From positions 1,054,001-1,118,000 of the forward strand of contig NJPS01000046.1 in NCBI GenBank assembly GCA_002946415.1: DNA of 64,000 nucleotides. Direction: 5' to 3'. Below are positions 1 through 11,580 of this stretch, piece after piece (the first letter of the stretch is position 1; each line of letters begins with the position of its first letter). The DNA comes from Rutstroemia sp. NJR-2017a BVV2. Lineage: Eukaryota > Ascomycota > Leotiomycetes > Helotiales > Rutstroemiaceae. The notes beneath the pieces were generated by a model that had not been told where the DNA came from, made no database searches, and was given only the letters and a program-made list of their open reading frames with translations. Made by a program: the position numbers and the translations under genes.

Positions 1-998
1 TAATAGGTACGTAAAGTAGACCGTCGGGCCCCAATCTTAGCCCGTTGGGACCGCGGAGGAAAGTCGAATATGCTATTTTGCAGCTGGAAGTAGCTGCATC
101 GCAGAGTCCTATACTGCCGCCTCCGAGGAAAGGATCGAGTTCTCGTCGCTGGTGCCACATTAGTTCTCTTGAATGTGGACAGGAATTTTGAGGAAAGAGC
201 TTACATATCCAACTTTATCACTGTGATCATTTGTAAATGCAAAAGCATCTTCACTAACCCACGCAACACGATTCGGAGTCTTTATCGTTTCGTCTGAATA
301 CGTCTTCACGTGCTTCAATGCGTGACTTCCAACCTTACTCACAAAGTGTTCAATCGTAGAATTTGCGCCAGATTTCTTGGGATTCAGCGCCTCGCCTGTA
401 ACGGGATCGAATGGTGGTCGATGATTAATGAGTATGAAGTGAAGAGAGTCGGTTTCCGGATCCACACGCACATCGAATCCATGAAGATTAAATGTCCCGT
501 CTCCCTGATTCCCTGTGAAACCTTCCGGCTTCATCCACTGAAATCTCGACTCCAAAGATCCTGTACCCCAAGTGTCGAGCACAGCCATGCGATCGCGGAG
601 GCCGCGTCCTGATGTGTTGAATCGATTACCTCTGTTTCCCCACCCGCCATTGTCAGTTATCCCACATCGTCACGTCTTTTCTTCACACATCTTCAAAAGA
701 AATCCCAGATGCAATGAAAAGGGTTCACACACGCAGGAAGCCACTGGAACCGACTTTCTAGGTCGGAACATGCCAGATACAGATACCCCGTAGGCTCATG
801 GAACCACGCATCTTCGCAAGCTTCTAAATCGGGGATATCTAGCTTTTCGCATGATACGTTGTATTTGTCGAGTGTGGTAAGGGAACGCCGGTAGCCGAGG
901 ACGTCGAAGAGGAGAGGGGAGATAACGAATTGATAGAGGGTGGAGAGAAGAATTAGGATGGCGCTGGTCAGGAGGGTTTTGGAGGGGAGGGTGGGCAT
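1..998 (-). CDS. Paraoxonase/SMP-30-like arylesterase family protein, 3' end outside the window
   Basis: I see three exons on the minus strand: 998-733, 631-205 and 148-1, with the last running off the left edge. The frame is continuous across both introns (732-632, branch-like CTGAC; 204-149, branch-like CTAAT). About 280 residues are visible. The N-terminus has a hydrophobic segment (about residues 8-30) that could be a signal anchor. It is followed by the family's early block (YLACSD, then GNRFNTSGRGLRDR), then NLHGFDVR, FTNDHS and FLGGGSIGLCD, in the order of fungal serum paraoxonase/arylesterase-like beta-propellers. Such proteins are calcium-dependent lactonases or esterases, and the substrate here is unknown. 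The start at 998 is the only Met just ahead of the hydrophobic segment. The family assignment is firm, the activity is inferred. Confidence 0.82.
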
Positions 999-2054
999 GA
1001 TGAGGGGATGAGGTTGGGAAGAGGATGGATGAGAAGTGGAATATTTGTAAAGACAGGTTGACGCGAGCGGGGTGGGGAGGGGCTCATATACGGTAGACGA
1101 TAGAGGGGCGGGGGTCGGTGTTCTCGGAGAATACACAGGGTGGAATGTAAGCTTACCGAGGATAAAGACCGATGCGTTGTCAACTAGTATATACGAAGTA
1201 TATCTAGCCAAATATCGCAATGTATCAAAAGTCGTCAATTAGAATAAGTCCAAATCTTATCTGATCCTGATCAATGTTGAAAATGACTATTTGTTACATG
1301 TTCTATTTGCAGATATCTCGCCTACGAAATTCTCCCTCCACCTGGCGAATTCCTTTTATTCCCTTACCTCTTAACTCGAGCAAATCGACTATCTAGGACC
1401 CGTTTTTACCTCTATTCTGTCTGGCAATGCTCTAGGAAGTGATTTTTTCTCTCGCGTTCGTCTATGATCTTATCGAAAAAAGAAAAAAATAGTGAACCTA
1501 GACCATGAATATCGATCACGCTCAGGTATGGCGACGCGGGACTGGCTTTGGAAATAACTTCCTAGATGTTCATTAAATATGGCATGAGTGCTAGGTCACT
1601 TATCGGCTCAGCTACGGAGGAAGTGTAGAGAGCATACTGATACATTTATCCCATCGGAACAAAATAGATCGGAAGCTTAAGAAAGCGATTATGAAAATCC
1701 AAAAACTTCTAATCAAATGCATTATCATTAAGTATATATATCTCTGCTCTGCTCTAGAGACTCTCATCCAACCTAACTGTCTCCCTTTCACCTTATCTAA
1801 CATCTGGAAACCACCATATTAAATTATTCATTAGTTACGTCTCGATCCGCCACTCCTTTCTCTCCACATTTTCCTTCATCGTTAAACCATGGTACATTAC
1901 TGAAGGCTAGTATTACTGCCTGGATTGAGAGTGCCTTGCAGACCCAAACAATTAGAGGCAACCTGATGATATACCTTACTCCTTACACGCCGGCTCACCC
2001 AAGGCATTTTGGAAAAGAAGCCTGGAGCGAAGCGCTGTTGGCCTCTTCACGAGC
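999..2054. other. Intergenic, promoter side of the paraoxonase-like gene
   Basis: No coding sequence is supported here. Short open frames lack splice context or family motifs. The stretch holds the upstream region of the paraoxonase-like gene and the 3' flank of the next minus-strand gene. A TATATATA-like run lies near 1735. Confidence 0.5.
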
Positions 2055-3222
2055 TTAACTGGGTCTGGCGCTGTCATCGAAGCCCTGACCCGGTTCGTTG
2101 GACAGCTTCTCCAAGCCTTCCGCGGTTGGCTGCAGGAGACCAGCAAGAAGTCCTCCTGCGGGGCTATCAGGACTAATCGAGGCATTAAACTCGGATGTGA
2201 CGTGAGCCTTTGGAGGCGCAAGAGGATCCAAAGAACTGGACTCAGGATCCCGAGCTCCGAGGATAACGGAGACAGGTAGACCGTTTATCGTGAGTTCTCC
2301 ATCCACATCTGTGTCCCTCTTCTGAACAACCAGTTAGAACAATAAACACTTTTTACAAAATTGACGGTGTGGTTTTTTGGCAGAATATAAGGATATGATA
2401 GATCTCTGTATATTAGGAGAGCGAGCTTACCGAGGCACCGACTGTACCTTTGTCTTCGTCATCAATAAGATTGGGACGACTAAGAAGATCATTGAGCTTA
2501 TCATGATTAAGACCATTAAGAAGACCATAAAGGGCTTTAGGGATATCTGTAAGTTCGGGTTGAGGATCCTGATCGGGTTGATCGGGTTGATTGGGTTGAT
2601 CGGATTGAGGATCCTGAGCAGAGATGGAGCCGTCTGATTCGGTAGTGATATCTTGAGTCCTATCTCTCTTCTGAATAACTAGTTAGAATAATAAACACTT
2701 TCTACAAAATTGACGGTGTGGTTTTTTGGCAGAATATAAGGATATGATATATCTCTGTATATTAGGAGAGCGAGCTTACCGAGGCACCGACTGCACCTTT
2801 GTCTTCGTCATCAATATGACTAAGAGGACTGGGAAGACCATTAAGACCACCATGACCACCAAAGCCAATATGAATATGAAGGCCACCGTTAAGTTTGGGT
2901 TGAGAATCCCGAGCGGAGATGGAGCTGTCTGATTCGGTAGTAATATCTTGAGTCCTATCTCTCTTCTGAATAACCAGTCAGCACGATGAACGATTTTTTG
3001 AGATTATCAGGCAGAATATCAAGATGTATGTGCACGCCGGAAGAGAGAGCTTACCGTGCTAGTGACTGAGGTTTTGGGGCTGGGGCTGGGGGGAGGGCGA
3101 TGGAAAGGCCTCGTAGGGCCACGAGGTGCGATAGGATTGGGCGAAGGGTCCCGAGGAATGACTGGAAGTGAGGCGGCCAGTTGCAAGGTTGCAAGGCCGT
3201 ATAGGAGAATGGTCGAACGCAT
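2055..3222 (-). CDS. Secreted KR-repeat protein with duplicated exons (KEP-like)
   Basis: Four exons on the minus strand, 3222-3055, 2965-2780, 2670-2431 and 2321-2055, give 286 residues, all joined in phase 0. Exon 1 encodes a signal peptide (MRSTILLYGLATLQLAAS) and a Pro-rich stretch. Exons 2, 3 and 4 each begin with Lys-Arg, a Kex2-type dibasic site. Exons 2 and 3 share the start KRDRTQDITTESD and the end IDDEDKG(A/T)VGAS. Exon 3 also has a QPDQPNQPD-type run. Introns 2 and 3 (both 109 bp) are nearly identical, so a 349-bp intron-plus-exon module was tandemly duplicated. A TATATA box lies about 105 bp upstream of the ATG. I recognise no family. The layout fits Kex2-processed repeat proteins (peptide precursors or secreted effectors), but the units are long and Gly/Pro/Asp-rich with no short core repeat, so the role is open. 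Confidence 0.75.
2322..2819 (-). repeat. Tandem duplicated intron-exon module, 349-bp offset
   Basis: Sequence around 2322-2470 recurs around 2671-2819 with only scattered substitutions. It covers introns 3 and 2 and the adjacent exon ends of the KR-repeat gene. The exon interiors have diverged much more than the introns and exon borders. Confidence 0.9.
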
Positions 3223-3326
3223 CTTGATTCTTGATATGTGGAAGTGGCTGAGACTAATTACTGAAAGCAAATCAGAGGAGAAGTGAATGATGCTGAGTGT
3301 CGATGAACTGACAGCATCTACCACTT

Positions 3327-3336
3327 CTTATATATC
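3327..3336 (-). promoter_or_regulatory. Possible TATA box of the KR-repeat gene
   Basis: The minus strand reads GGATATATAAG about 105 bp upstream of the ATG at 3222. This is a normal position for a fungal core promoter. The call rests on motif and spacing only. Confidence 0.4.
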
Positions 3337-5314
3337 CATTCCTTACGGTGTAAGGCGACAGCGACCATGTGTTGGTGAGACACACAGGCTACTTTATGGT
3401 ATCGGATCTGCAGTGTGAAAGAGACACCGCTAGCGCGAGTCGCTGATCTACAGATCATCTTCATTCTGAGACTATTCGGTGATGCGACAGCAGGAGGAGG
3501 ATGAATAGCAACAACAATAGAGAGGACATACACAAGGAGCTATGAACCCACAATGTCTCTTCATCACCACGGTGTGGTCTTGGCATGTTGAGTCATGAAA
3601 AGTACTGGGACACGGGATAGAAAGCACGGTTCAGAAAGATAATGCAGGGCAGGCTAGCGTACGCAGAAAAAAAGAAGCCGATTCAAAATACCCCGGGTTT
3701 TGCTCACACAAAAGATAACTTCAACTTGAGATTACAATTCGGGATACTCTATTTCAACAAGCCACAGGCTATTTCCTCGACCTTTCGGATTTTCAATTGC
3801 TTTTTCGTTTAAGTGCCCCCAATATTTTTCAGTGCTTTGAAGAACAGCTACAGCATATGTGTCAAGGGTGTCTCAGACATCCGTGCAGATCATGATCCAA
3901 CATGGAAACGCCAGAAGCATATGTCATCACCGCCGTCTCGTCACAGGGCGATCTACGTGGCGCAATAATATCGGGTAGTCAGGAACGCTGCGGTACTGCT
4001 TCCCGCACGCAAGGTACCGTCCTCGCGGGATCACTTAATCTCATTTAAGCTTATGTGGGAGGGTCCTTAGTCCTCTGGAGGTGTGCGATGTGGGTATGAT
4101 GTGGATGCTATGTGGATTATTGGCGGCGATCTGACACGGGAATCTCACTTAATAACGACGACCTGCGTTGCTCATTCAGAGGTTGTAGGGATGTATGAAT
4201 GAGCGAATGGACCAAGAAAATCTATGACAACCCCTTTCCTCACACACATAGTCAAGGAAAGGTGGAGGTAATCGATGTATGAGAATGCTGAGAGCAAGAA
4301 ACAATGAAACAGTGACGATATGAGGTTTTCGCTCTGAATTTCCTTCCGCTGCTATCAGCTTCTAAAACCTGAGATCTCTTGACCGCTGGATCGGAAAATC
4401 TGAGCATTTGTTAGGCCATACCGGCAGCCAATGAACTGGAGTATCAGCTGGGTGAAGAGAAAAAGTACAGTACAAAACCAGAGGCAAAATGAGGTAAAAC
4501 AACTCCAGTCCTGCGGCCTTCAAACTTCGAAGCAAAGAGTAAAGTCGCCGACCTGTCCTGACATCTTTTTCGCATCGTCGTACAGCTTTGATACGAGGTA
4601 ACGGATGTCTTGCTGTCTCTGCAACTATGTTGAGACCAACCACAAGAATGAGGTAACAAGTAAAGTAGACACAAGCAACCAAGTCTCAGCTGACCTCTCT
4701 CACAGCAAGTGAAACAAATCGTGCTCGTCTTTGATTTTGGAATATCACACAGCATGAGATACTTTTCTCGTTAGATAGTTTGGAAGAAGCTGTCATGTTG
4801 TTTATGCTTATTTCAACCAAGCTACGTTTCATCCGCTTGAACTAATCAAATTAACCAAACCATACACCCCACCCCCTTTCCCTTGAACTCCCAAAGAAAA
4901 ATCCAGAATAAACGAGTGAACGCTTCCATCGCCTCCATCCAGTGGAAGAATGTACTATACTTCGTTTCTTTCTGACTATTCCCTAGACCCCGCCAACCAG
5001 CCAGTCCGCGATGAGAAGTCCACAACCCATTCCATACAATCCCGTCATGAAGCGTGCACTTTCTTCTGGGCGAGCGACCCCCACCCGCGCCAGAGACTTC
5101 ATCCCAACTTTTTTTTGGTTCGGATTTTAGAATTCATTTTGGGTGCCAACGGCTGAGGAATGAATCGTTCGTTGGAAAGGTAAACAGAGAGAGATAGCTA
5201 CGATCCACGTGTTAGCGATTCCCTGAGCATCAGACGACCAACTGGGCATCTCACCTTATATCAAGTGTATAGATATTCCATATACACCCGACAGAATCCT
5301 CCTCAGATCCTCCT
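3337..5314. other. Intergenic, about 2 kb
   Basis: I find no supported gene. Minus-strand open frames at 4362-4755 have a few hydrophobic stretches but no start context, splice partners or recognisable motif. Confidence 0.45.
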
Positions 5315-5578
5315 TCACAGCGTTTTTGAAGAGAAACGAACAAACTCCGTCCTAGACAGATTCGCAACGTCATCTCTAGTAATAGCCTCTCGCTTAGATT
5401 CTCCTAACTTCCCCTCGAAGGATTTGAGGACTTTAGTTGGAGAAGGCATGTAGCGTGAATGGTTGTCTGTGTAGATGTATTGCACGGGAATGCGGGTGCC
5501 GCCGGTAGATGTAGCGTGGGAGTGGACGATCTGCTTGATGAGGCGGGTGCCGGTGGTGTCTAGCTTTGCTCTTTGCAT
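5315..5578 (-). CDS. Small hypothetical protein, 87 residues
   Basis: A single open frame from ATG at 5578 encodes a basic protein with balanced composition (MQRAKLDTTGTRLIKQIVHS at the N-terminus). It has no signal peptide, no membrane segment and no motif I recognise. It stands alone between larger intergenic stretches. It reads more like a real small protein than a chance frame because it lacks low-complexity and repeat bias, but conservation would be needed to confirm it. Confidence 0.35.
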   Translation of the reverse strand: MQRAKLDTTGTRLIKQIVHSHATSTGGTRIPVQYIYTDNHSRYMPSPTKVLKSFEGKLGESKREAITRDDVANLSRTEFVRFSSKTL

Positions 5579-6260
5579 TTTGATGGTTGTGGTAGTAGGT
5601 TAGAAAAGGGGTTGATATTGGAAATCAATCTAATTTGTACAGAAAAACGACGGTGGCTAGGAGATTTCTTAGGAAGTAGAGATATGAGACTGAACTGAAT
5701 TGAAGAATGAATGAGCACTGTAGTTGCAGGAGAATGTTAATAGATATATACCTCAACTCGAGGACTCCGAAACTCAATCAGGCAATCCGACTCCGGGCCA
5801 GGAAGGAGCAAGTGGGGTAATAACGTTTGACTTGGGTTCTGACTGCCGAAACTCTTCTAACAGCCTATCGGTTTAATGGAACACGTGAGGTGAGATAAGC
5901 CGCACGTACGGAAAACGACTGTATCAGACAAGGCCCCCCACAGCTCTCATCTTATCTTGGAGGTTACAAACAATGTTTTGGAGTGGGCTGGGCGGATTGG
6001 CGTTCTTGGGGATTGTTATTTTTGTACTTGCCAATGCTTGGGACGTTCTAGCGTTGTGAGAGAAAGCTTGGGGGTCACAGCGTTGCCCCCGCGCTCGCGG
6101 ACACTGCCGTGTGAACTAAAAACGCCCTTGTATCTACCGATCTTTACCGACCTTGCTCTAACCTATATTCTTACATATCTAAAATCTTGCAGCCATTTAT
6201 ATCCAGAGTTAGACCCTCTATCTAGTCTGACATCTGCCTCATAATTTTTCTTGGCCGGGC
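5579..6260. other. Intergenic
   Basis: It holds the upstream region of the small hypothetical gene and the 3' flank of the MFS gene. I see no gene, tRNA or repeat in it. Confidence 0.45.
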
Positions 6261-8072
6261 TTATTCTTCGTTGCTTTTTCGCTTCCCGTACGCTTCTACC
6301 GGTAGAAACTGCAGGGCAACTATCAGGCCTAATGCAACGAGAATCTCAAATATCCAAACGAAATAACCCCATAGAATTTGGTGCGTGGAGCCGTACGCGA
6401 AGATACTGGTGAAGAGAGCGGGAATCACTGTCCTAGCAGCGGAGACGGTAGCTAGTGAAATTGCATTCAAAGTGCCCAAAGTGTCAGAGGACGGTGATAT
6501 ATCGTTGATGACAAGTTGTCCACACGCTGTTTGATATTAGCAATCCACGTAGGGAGAACATTCAGGAGTGTCATCTAAAAAATACGTACTGAAGGCCATC
6601 GATACAGAAAGTCCTATGAACGTAAGACTTGGGTAGAGACACCAAAAAGCTGTTTCATAACCTTGACGGAGAAGGAAGTTCGCGAACGGACAGAGTGCAA
6701 AGAGAAATGGCCAGATGATCGAACAGATCCGTAACACTCCAACAGATCCGATACGCTTGTGCAGTGGTGGGAATACGGCAATCATCCAGAACGCTTGGGC
6801 GAACCCGGAACCAGCCATGAAGATAGAGATCAGCAAAGGTGAGAATTCAAGTCCGCCCCCAGAGACAGGAGTAAACAAAAACACAGTAATTACTGAAGTT
6901 GCGGTCAGTAATGCGCTGGACCAACTTAGGCTGAGAAAATATGAACATCGTACCTGATGTGTAGACTACTGACATGAGGTTCAGATGCCAAGACAGGTAC
7001 ACACAGCGCAGGACACCGGGAAAATTAAGAAGTTGTCTGATGGTCATTTTTTCCTGTGCTCCGGCCTTCGTATAGGATCTCGTTCCTAGAGTCTAGCATT
7101 TAGTCAGCTAGGGTGGTTCATGTGAGACCGACTCAGTTTATACTGACTTCCTTGATGAAGAATATAGCTACGAGCGCTGCGCTAAGTCCTAATAATCCAT
7201 TGCATATCGTCGGTAATGCATAAGGAAAATCTTCAAAGAACTTGATACCACCGAATACAGAAGGATACTGTTTGGCTGGCTCAGACAGGGCGCCACCTTG
7301 ATACTGCCTATCAGCGCCGTGGAGATGTTTGGACCAGATCACACATACCTATTAGGGGCCCAACCAGAATCCCAATATTTCCAGTCACTGAAAAGTAGCC
7401 GAAAGCTCTCGCCTGCGTTTTCGGGGTACTATTCTCCGAGATCATCGTCCTCACCGTACTTTTATATCGTCAGTTTCTGGTTAATATGACTGGGAATGTT
7501 ACCTACACAATTGTCGCGGCGAAAAAGCCCGCGAGACATCTGAGAAGAATCAACTGCCAGATTGCCTGACCGAAACCGAGAACACCCGTAGCCAGACCAA
7601 CTCCAGTCAACGAAATGATTAAGATAGGTTTCCTCCCAAACCTATCAGATGCTTGGCCCCAAGGAATCATCAACAGCATCTCCGCCAGGGAGAAGAGTGA
7701 TGACTATCCGCCGTCAGAATTAATATTTCGTAAAGCAGTAATCAAAGCACGACTCACAACTAATCCGAAGTAGAAGCCCACCTCTTCCTTTTCTATGCCG
7801 CCAATCTCCCATATCATTTGGTTCAGGAATGCAAATACCGAAAAGAACGCAACCGGCTCCATGAGTCTAACATAGCATAAATACAGGATCTGGGCCACGG
7901 GCAAAGGTGTATCGTCGTCATCGTCATTTTCAGGTGCTTTTGGCGGTGTTGCGGTAAGGTCGAGCTGCAGCTCTGGTTCAGCCGCAGTTGGGACGGGTTC
8001 AGAAACAGGCGCAAGCAAAGGTTCCGTTTCATCAATTGCAGACGCGCCGTTGAGAGGTTTAACAGACGGCAT
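6261..8072 (-). CDS. MFS transporter, DHA1-like
   Basis: Seven exons on the minus strand: 8072-7758, 7703-7507, 7458-7349, 7296-7148, 7092-6954, 6892-6590 and 6526-6261. They join in frame to 492 residues. The acidic, Pro-rich cytosolic N-terminus contains a DDDDD run. The membrane region starts at LPVAQILYLCYVRLMEPVAF. The loop after helix 2 carries the MFS signature in the form PWGQASDRFGRKP, and VRTMISEN and GPLIGGALSEPAKQYP follow as in fungal YCR023C-type drug-proton antiporters. Twelve helices are plausible, and the C-terminus is short and basic. A role as exporter is the family expectation. It lies about 7 kb from the RiPP cluster with unrelated genes between, so a shared function is only a possibility. 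Confidence 0.88.
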
Positions 8073-8645
8073 CGTGTTTACTTGTCGCGATTCCCCAAGA
8101 TGATGGAGAAAGATGGGGAACAAAGCGACGATTACAAATTGTGAGAGAATTTATAAGATTAGATTTTATTCTTAATGCCCATGTCACAAAACATAAATGC
8201 CGATCGAGGCACTAAATCAGCGCTAATCGTACAGTGTTTTCGGGCATCGAGCTTGGTCCATCAGAACCAAAAAGAAAAATACCTGAATCAACGATATGAT
8301 ATATAATTTGCTCTATTAGAAATTCGAGGTTCCACCAACAATTGTGTGTCGTTATTCATGTACCGCGGGCCAGATATGCCGGTGAGCTTACAGGTTCGAT
8401 TAACATTAAAATGCCAAGCGAGCGACACCTTCATATCTTGGGGGCCAAGGTTACTTATGTACGCGTCATGGAATACTCCACTCGTGCTTCATTAATGCGA
8501 ACGTACACTGAGTTGTGCTTGATTGATAAAGATAATTATAAATCTGAATACCATCAATTTGCTCAATGCTGCTCAGAGTGCCGTCGCCAGCAGTTCTGCT
8601 TGTGCAAAGGGTTCTTACATCAATTTACGCTGCAGAAACCACCTC
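8073..8645. other. Intergenic between the MFS and sphingomyelinase-like genes
   Basis: It holds the upstream region of the MFS gene and the 3' flank of the phosphoesterase. No supported coding sequence. Confidence 0.5.
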
Positions 8646-10777
8646 TCAGAAAGGTCCATCGGTATATGGACAAGCATAACCCAGAGCCGCGCTTCCACTT
8701 CTGATATAGCATACCTTTTGCCGAGCACAAGCTGCCGTACTGCAGCTCTCCGTCATGTCTGAACTCTTCGTCTCCAAGAAATTGTACACTTCTACAATCG
8801 TGTTGTTTGCGAGCATATTTTCGGTAACACCATGCCAGAAAGCACCATCCAATGGTGCCGTAGCAGACAGCGTTGTGTTGGGATCATATATCTGGCGGGC
8901 ATCGTATTCAAATTCCCAGATTGGCGTAGTCCATGAATTGGCGTTGGACATGTTGGCAAAATAAGTCTGATAATTGACGACAGAGAAAGTTACAGCGTCG
9001 ACTTCGAGATTTACCCATCCTGCGTTGTTGCCGGTCAATGGAGTGATAGAGGGTCCGATGTATGCGACCTGGAGGGGTTGGTTGTAGTCGACCAAGGTGG
9101 TGTTGCGAATGACAGATGAATTATTAGATATAGTTGAGTTTGGTAGGTAATCGTAGTAGATCATCAATTGATCTTCGTGGGTATGTCCAAAGAATATTCC
9201 AGCAATAGTAGAGGGAGAGAAACGTGCAACTATGCTGTAGAATAAAGCCGTAGGGTTCGGAAGTGCGTTGTCGCCATCATAACCAGGTATGACATGGCCA
9301 ATAATCCAAACACGTTGATCGATATCCTCGGATTTTTGTAGCTCATTCGCAAGGAATGTGAGAATCCCCGAGTTGTCCGGATTGGTCATATTGTAGTAGT
9401 TGAAGATGTTACCCGTGTACCAAAAGTCGGTATTTATAGAAATGATTTTGAGACCTTGCGAAGTGACAGTGGCATAGGCACCATAATGATTCGCCGCGTA
9501 CTGAGCCGCAGTCTCGTCGATCCATCCATTGTCGAGCCACATGCTCGATAGAAGGTTGTAGTTCCACGAGAATGCATTGGTCTGACCGGTGGAATTGTTG
9601 ATTGAATTTGGAGAGTTGAACGCTTCTGGGAGCGAATCATGGTTGCCAAGAGTCGCATAAATAGGGGAATTTTTCATCTGAGCTTTGAAAGTTTGATATG
9701 TTACCATCTCTTCATATTCCACATACGCTCTACTCAGTTGATCGTCGTTATCGTGGCTCACGATATCACCAGTGAAGATTGTGAAGTTAATATCGGATTT
9801 ATTGATGAACTGGTCCATCGTAGAGAATGCCGAGAGAGCAAGATCTGGGGGGCTGTCGCAATAGAAATATCCAAAACGTGATGCTTGAATTGATGGGTTA
9901 ATACTCGTTGTGTTCAGATCGGTATTCGTGGAGTACGGTCTGCAGCACAAGTATTGAGAGCAGTTGGCCTCGCTCCCAATGTCATATCGGGGATCAAGAT
10001 GCCAATCTGAGAGATGTAGCACGTTGATGGTCTCATCTATGAAATGATCAGCGTCATGGTTAGATCAGGGAGAATTGGCCAAGACCTACTTGATGGGGAT
10101 GGGGCTATCGTTTTGTTCGCTGGCTTCGGCTTGAAGTATGTAGACTCGTTGATGGGAATGGTTGGTGGTTGACAGCAAGTGTCCCAGACGTAAAAGCAAT
10201 ATCCTTGCATGTCATTTGTAGCCATGCTCATCCTAGCAAATAGCTGAGCAAGATACGGCCCTGTTCCGCCGATTCCGGCGTACTGCTCATAACAGGTTTG
10301 CGCATAGATACTGTCATATACTTTTGGGAATGCTTCACAAGCACGGATGAGTAGGTTCACAATCGTACTCACTGGCTGCGTGATGGCTGCCAGATGCATG
10401 ACTTCAGTCCCAGCAATACATTTTGCACAATCTGTCGTAAGTCCATTTCCATTGGCAATAGCTAGGAGTTCGTTGAAGATATTGTCCTCGGCTTCCTGTT
10501 GACTTCTCTATGTTAGCGATTGAAGTGAAGATTCCAGGGGTCGTCTATACCCTAATGTCGGCAACGGGGCTGGGGCGGGAGACGTCTCATTATATGAGGG
10601 CACGGGACCACTGCCATTGTAATACAATGTCGGTCCGCCAGCAGCATTGGAAATAATGTTGGTAAGGGTCTGATTGAGTGCTTCAGAGCTCGACGGGATT
10701 GATCGTCGTCTGTGACCCTTATGTGCTGCCGTGAGCGACAGAAGGGATATGCCACACAAAAACGATTGGATACGCAT
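8646..10777 (-). CDS. Acid sphingomyelinase-like phosphodiesterase (SapB plus metallophosphatase)
   Basis: Three exons on the minus strand, 10777-10551, 10502-10090 and 10036-8646, encode 676 residues. A signal peptide (MRIQSFLCGISLLSLTAA) is followed by a saposin-B-like Cys-rich region at about 100-190 (CAKC, then further paired Cys). The calcineurin-like phosphoesterase domain follows, with all metal-binding motifs: DWH at 224-226, GD at about 303, GNHD at about 344, then GHV and GHTH. The C-terminus keeps the family's Cys-rich tail (VCYIRSG). The family cleaves sphingomyelin or related phosphodiesters in secreted or vacuolar settings. Fungi make little sphingomyelin, so the real substrate may be another sphingolipid or an external lipid. 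Several NxS/T glycosylation sites fit secretion. A TATATATATA run lies about 80 bp upstream. The exon 1/2 junction is less certain because two AG acceptors are close together. Confidence 0.88.
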
Positions 10778-10852
10778 GATTGTAGAGCGGTCGCGGCAGT
10801 CATACAGTATTCTCAACAATGCAAGATCAGAAATGTCGCTGGGAGAAAACGC

Positions 10853-10863
10853 ATATATATATA
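10853..10863 (-). promoter_or_regulatory. Possible TATA box of the sphingomyelinase-like gene
   Basis: A run of alternating TA lies about 80 bp upstream of the ATG at 10777. The call rests on motif and spacing only. Confidence 0.4.
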
Positions 10864-11580
10864 CTCATGCAGTACAGCCTGCTGGTAAACATGATGACGA
10901 CTCCGATACTGCACGCATGTGGGTGCTGAGAAAATCGGACAATCGTAAGTTAACCAAAAGCTGGAAGGAAGGAAATACGAATTAGGAAGGTCGTTGGCCC
11001 GTACTTGGCAGATAGGTAGACGTTTGTCGGGGTGGGGAAATGTACTGGTTCACCCATCACAAATAAATTTATATCCGAGTCTATGTTTGCCATCTGCGTA
11101 GAGTTCGCGGGACCTGGATCTAGACTTCCATACACGTTGAGTTGAGGAGCGATAAGATTGGCTCACCGAGCCACTGGCCTATCATCTCCATTTCCATCTA
11201 GACGTCGATCATCTGCGTAGTCGCTACGTGGTAGAAATAGTCCGAACGAAGCAGCAAGCCATACCTTCAGTCGTGATTGATTGCTCTCCCTCTTAGTTCG
11301 GACTCGTCGAGAAGACGTCTGAATGAGAGCAAGACAATCCATACATGCCAAGTCTTGATATCCTCAAATTCTGGTAGGGGCTGGTACAGCGGGGTAATGG
11401 ACCTAACCTGCTTGGGGTAAGCGCCCCGACTGCGCCAAGGGATCCGGACGAACCTCGTTTCCTCCCAAAATAAGCAAATATCCGGCTTCGCTTCTGAATT
11501 CTGCCCGTGAACCATTGCAACCACAAATATGGCGTTGAGATCAAATCGGCATCGTATCTCACCAAGGAGCTCCTACAGCC
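10864..11580. other. Divergent intergenic region
   Basis: This is the shared upstream region of the sphingomyelinase-like gene (minus) and the F-box gene (plus). Several open frames cross it on the minus strand, but none has family motifs or splice partners. Confidence 0.45.

Noticed and set aside
4362..4755. Two overlapping minus-strand frames with hydrophobic stretches
   Set aside because: No start context, splice partners or family match. Two frames overlap with equal plausibility, which suggests chance.
6261..8072. MFS gene as a member of the RiPP cluster
   Set aside because: A sphingomyelinase-like gene, an F-box gene and a decayed region lie between, so distance alone gives no support.
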